64,000 bases of DNA, taken from NCBI RefSeq assembly GCF_001509795.1, contig NZ_LLZN01000045.1, positions 1 through 64,000 of the forward strand, written 5' to 3'. How positions within the stretch are numbered: position 1 is the stretch's first letter; every line of letters begins with the position of its first letter. Below, one piece after another: positions 62,239 through 64,000 of the stretch. Below the pieces are notes generated by a model. That model was not told where the DNA came from. It did not search any database and was given only the letters and a program-made list of their open reading frames with translations. This DNA comes from Streptomyces sp. NRRL WC-3605. GTDB lineage: Bacteria; Actinomycetota; Actinomycetes; Streptomycetales; Streptomycetaceae. The translations under genes and the position numbers were made by a program.

Positions 62239-64000
62239 TCAGGTGGTCACCGGCTCCTGGACGAGCGTGGCGTGCAACCGGCGCGTGTGGTCGAGCGGGC
62301 GCTCGGCTCCGGTCAGAGTGACACGGGCCGTCAGACGCGGGTCCGCACTGGATGCGGACAACCGCAGTTCCAGTTCCCCCGGTTCGACGATCCGCGTGCC
62401 GTCGCGTCCGGTGAAGGAGGCCAGGTCGGCCGGGACCGTGACGCTCAGGTGCCGGGCCTCCCCCGGTTCCAGTGCGACCCGCGTGTAGCCGATGAGGCGT
62501 TGCACCGGCTGGACGACGGAGGCGACCGGGTCGTGCAGGTAGAGCTGGACCACCTCGGTCCCGGCCCGGTCTCCGGCGTTGCGGACGGTGAAGGAGAGCG
62601 CGAACTCGCCGTCGGTCGGGGCCTCTTCGGCCGCCACACTCAGGTTCGACCAGTCGAACCGCGTGTACGACAGGCCGTGGCCGAAGGCGAACGCCGGGGT
62701 CGGGTCGATGTTGGACACCGCGCCGGCGTGCGCGAGCCGCGCCCCGAGGTACGTGCCCGGCTGGGAGCCCGGCCCGCGTGGCACGCCGACCGGCAGACGC
62801 CCGGAGGGATTGACCCGGCCGCCGATCACCCCGGCGATCGCGCGCGTACCCTCCTCCCCCGGGAAGAAGGACTGCACGATCGCCGCGGACTCCTCCACCG
62901 CGCGCCCGAGTGCGTACGGCCTCCCGGCCAGCAGGACGGTGACGACCGGGGTGTCGAGGTCCAGCAGGGCGTCGAGCAACTGCTGCTGCGCGCCCGGCAG
63001 CGCCAGTGAGTCGGCGTCGCAGCCCTCGCCGCTGGTGCCCCTGCCGAAGAGCCCGGCCCGGTCGCCGAGCACCACCACGGTGACGTCCGCGTCGCGCGCC
63101 AGCCGCGCCGCCTCGTCGAGGCCCGTGAGGTCCCCGTCGTCGACGCCGGTGCCGCGCGCGTACGTGATCTCGGCTTCGGGGAACTCCGCGGCGAGTGTGT
63201 CGCGCAGGGTGGGCAGGTCGATGCCGAGCGGCGTCCCGGGGTGGCGGACGCCGATGTGCTGCGGGAAGGAGTAGCAGCCCAGCACGGCGACGGGTTCGTC
63301 GGCGTTGGGTCCGATCAGGGCGATGCGGCGCGGGCGGTCCAGCGGCAGGGTGCCGTCGTTGCTGAGCAGCACGACCGCTTCCTCGGCGAGGGTGCGGGCC
63401 AGGGCGCGGTTGTCCGGGCCGTCCAGGTCGATCCGGCCGCGCAGGGCCTCCGGGTCGTCCCGGTCAGTGCCGTCGAGGGCCGCCGGGACGGGGTTCCAGT
63501 CCGGGTCGAGCAGGCCCAGTTCCACCTTCTGGGTGAGGACCCGGCGTACGGCACGGTCGACCAGCTTCTCCGGGACGCGGCCGTCGGCGACGGCCTCGGT
63601 CAGGGGTGTGCCGTACGTCTTGACGTTGGGGAGTTCGACGTCGATGCCCGCGCGCAGTGCCGTACCGGCAGCGCTTGCCCAGTCGGACGCCACGCCGTGC
63701 AGCGTCTTGAGGAAGGCGATGGCGAAGTAGTCGGCGACGACGGTGCCGTCGAAGCCCCAGGTGTCGCGCAGCAGGCCGGTGAGCAGGTCCTCGTCGGCGG
63801 CCGAGGGCATGCCGTCGGTGTCGGTGTAGGCGTTCATGACCGAGCGGGCGCCGCTCTCGCGGATCGCCATCTCGAACGGTGGCAGCAGTACGTCGGCGCG
63901 TTCACGCGGGCCCACGGAGGCGGGCGCGAGGTTGCGGCCGGCGCGGGAGGCCGAGTAACCGGCGAAGTGCTTGAGGGTGGCGACGATCCCGGCGGACTCC
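62239..64000 (-). CDS. Glycoside hydrolase family 3 beta-glucosidase/xylosidase (partial, N-terminus beyond window)
   Basis: The frame runs 587 codons from the right edge to a TGA at 62239-62241. Its first residues hold the GH3 KHF motif (LKHFAGYSASRAGRN), then VMNAYTDTDGMPS and the nucleophile region GTVVADYFAI with the catalytic Asp. The (alpha/beta)6 sandwich domain (VVLLSNDGTLPL; RIALIGPNADEP) and a C-terminal fibronectin type III-like domain (GTEVVQLYLHDP) follow. It hydrolyses beta-glucosides or beta-xylosides. Together with the pentonate genes and the alpha-xylosidase operon it suggests plant hemicellulose use. The start is outside the window. Confidence 0.9.
   Translation of the reverse strand, partial: ESAGIVATLKHFAGYSASRAGRNLAPASVGPRERADVLLPPFEMAIRESGARSVMNAYTDTDGMPSAADEDLLTGLLRDTWGFDGTVVADYFAIAFLKTLHGVASDWASAAGTALRAGIDVELPNVKTYGTPLTEAVADGRVPEKLVDRAVRRVLTQKVELGLLDPDWNPVPAALDGTDRDDPEALRGRIDLDGPDNRALARTLAEEAVVLLSNDGTLPLDRPRRIALIGPNADEPVAVLGCYSFPQHIGVRHPGTPLGIDLPTLRDTLAAEFPEAEITYARGTGVDDGDLTGLDEAARLARDADVTVVVLGDRAGLFGRGTSGEGCDADSLALPGAQQQLLDALLDLDTPVVTVLLAGRPYALGRAVEESAAIVQSFFPGEEGTRAIAGVIGGRVNPSGRLPVGVPRGPGSQPGTYLGARLAHAGAVSNIDPTPAFAFGHGLSYTRFDWSNLSVAAEEAPTDGEFALSFTVRNAGDRAGTEVVQLYLHDPVASVVQPVQRLIGYTRVALEPGEARHLSVTVPADLASFTGRDGTRIVEPGELELRLSASSADPRLTARVTLTGAERPLDHTRRLHATLVQEPVTT

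Noticed and set aside
1..64000. tRNA, rRNA or insertion sequence elements
   Set aside because: No tRNA-like cloverleaf, rRNA stretch, transposase motif or terminal inverted repeat was recognised by eye; a tRNAscan/ISfinder run would settle it.

Overview
The window is very GC-rich, has short intergenic gaps, many ATGA/GTGA start-stop overlaps and frequent GTG/TTG starts. Its gene families (SCO-type type VII secretion, WXG100, zf-CGNR, Nudix, LacI/FadR sugar operons, SecY, AdmH/EncP-like ammonia-lyase remnants) point to a Streptomyces chromosome. All calls come from reading translations by eye; no database search was possible.

Left half (1-36.8 kb): a type VII (ESX-like) secretion locus. On the minus strand, reading from 20.5 kb down to the left edge, are two WXG100 proteins, a 156-aa helical accessory protein, a 1110-aa WKG/coiled-coil/beta-repeat protein, a YbaB-like protein, a third WXG-type small protein (W-P-G) and one giant gene that stays open for 4923 codons and runs off the window. 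The giant protein carries a caspase/CPD-like His-Cys pair, an OTU-type cysteine peptidase plus two degenerate OTU copies, and a HELTH zincin motif. Core machinery follows: eccB and eccD (minus), divergent eccC (plus, three FtsK/SpoIIIE ATPase domains), a mycosin-like subtilase (minus), and a double AAA+ EccA-like ATPase with an N-terminal beta-helix in place of TPRs. Two membrane-anchored lectins (ricin-type and bulb-type) flank a short SseB-like gene. EccE was not found.

Middle (36.8-45.3 kb): a small membrane protein, PPK2 polyphosphate kinase, a small Asn-rich protein, then an ABC sugar importer, GH31 alpha-xylosidase and LacI regulator operon with a promoter and twin 18-bp operators.

45.4-49.9 kb: a translationally coupled four-gene operon (ATP-grasp ligase, DUF364 heavy-metal-chelation Rossmann protein, cysteine-synthase-like PLP enzyme, enolase-superfamily dipeptide epimerase). 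It is preceded by a Fur/Zur-like box and carries a TTA codon in its first gene. It looks like a small metal-responsive, possibly bldA-dependent, metallophore-like biosynthetic operon.

49.9-64 kb: TetR/ester cyclase divergent pair, a zf-CGNR regulator with a leaderless promoter, an orphan second-type SecY, and a graveyard of biosynthetic gene fragments (nitronate monooxygenase, ketosynthase, AdmH/EncP-type MIO enzyme). After these come a Nudix hydrolase, small coupled membrane genes, a second mycosin-like protease with a full catalytic set, a FadR regulator with a 17-bp palindrome controlling an IlvD/Edd sugar-acid dehydratase plus FAH-family enzyme (Weimberg-like), a 21-22-bp tandem repeat, a convergent terminator and a GH3 glycosidase cut by the right edge.
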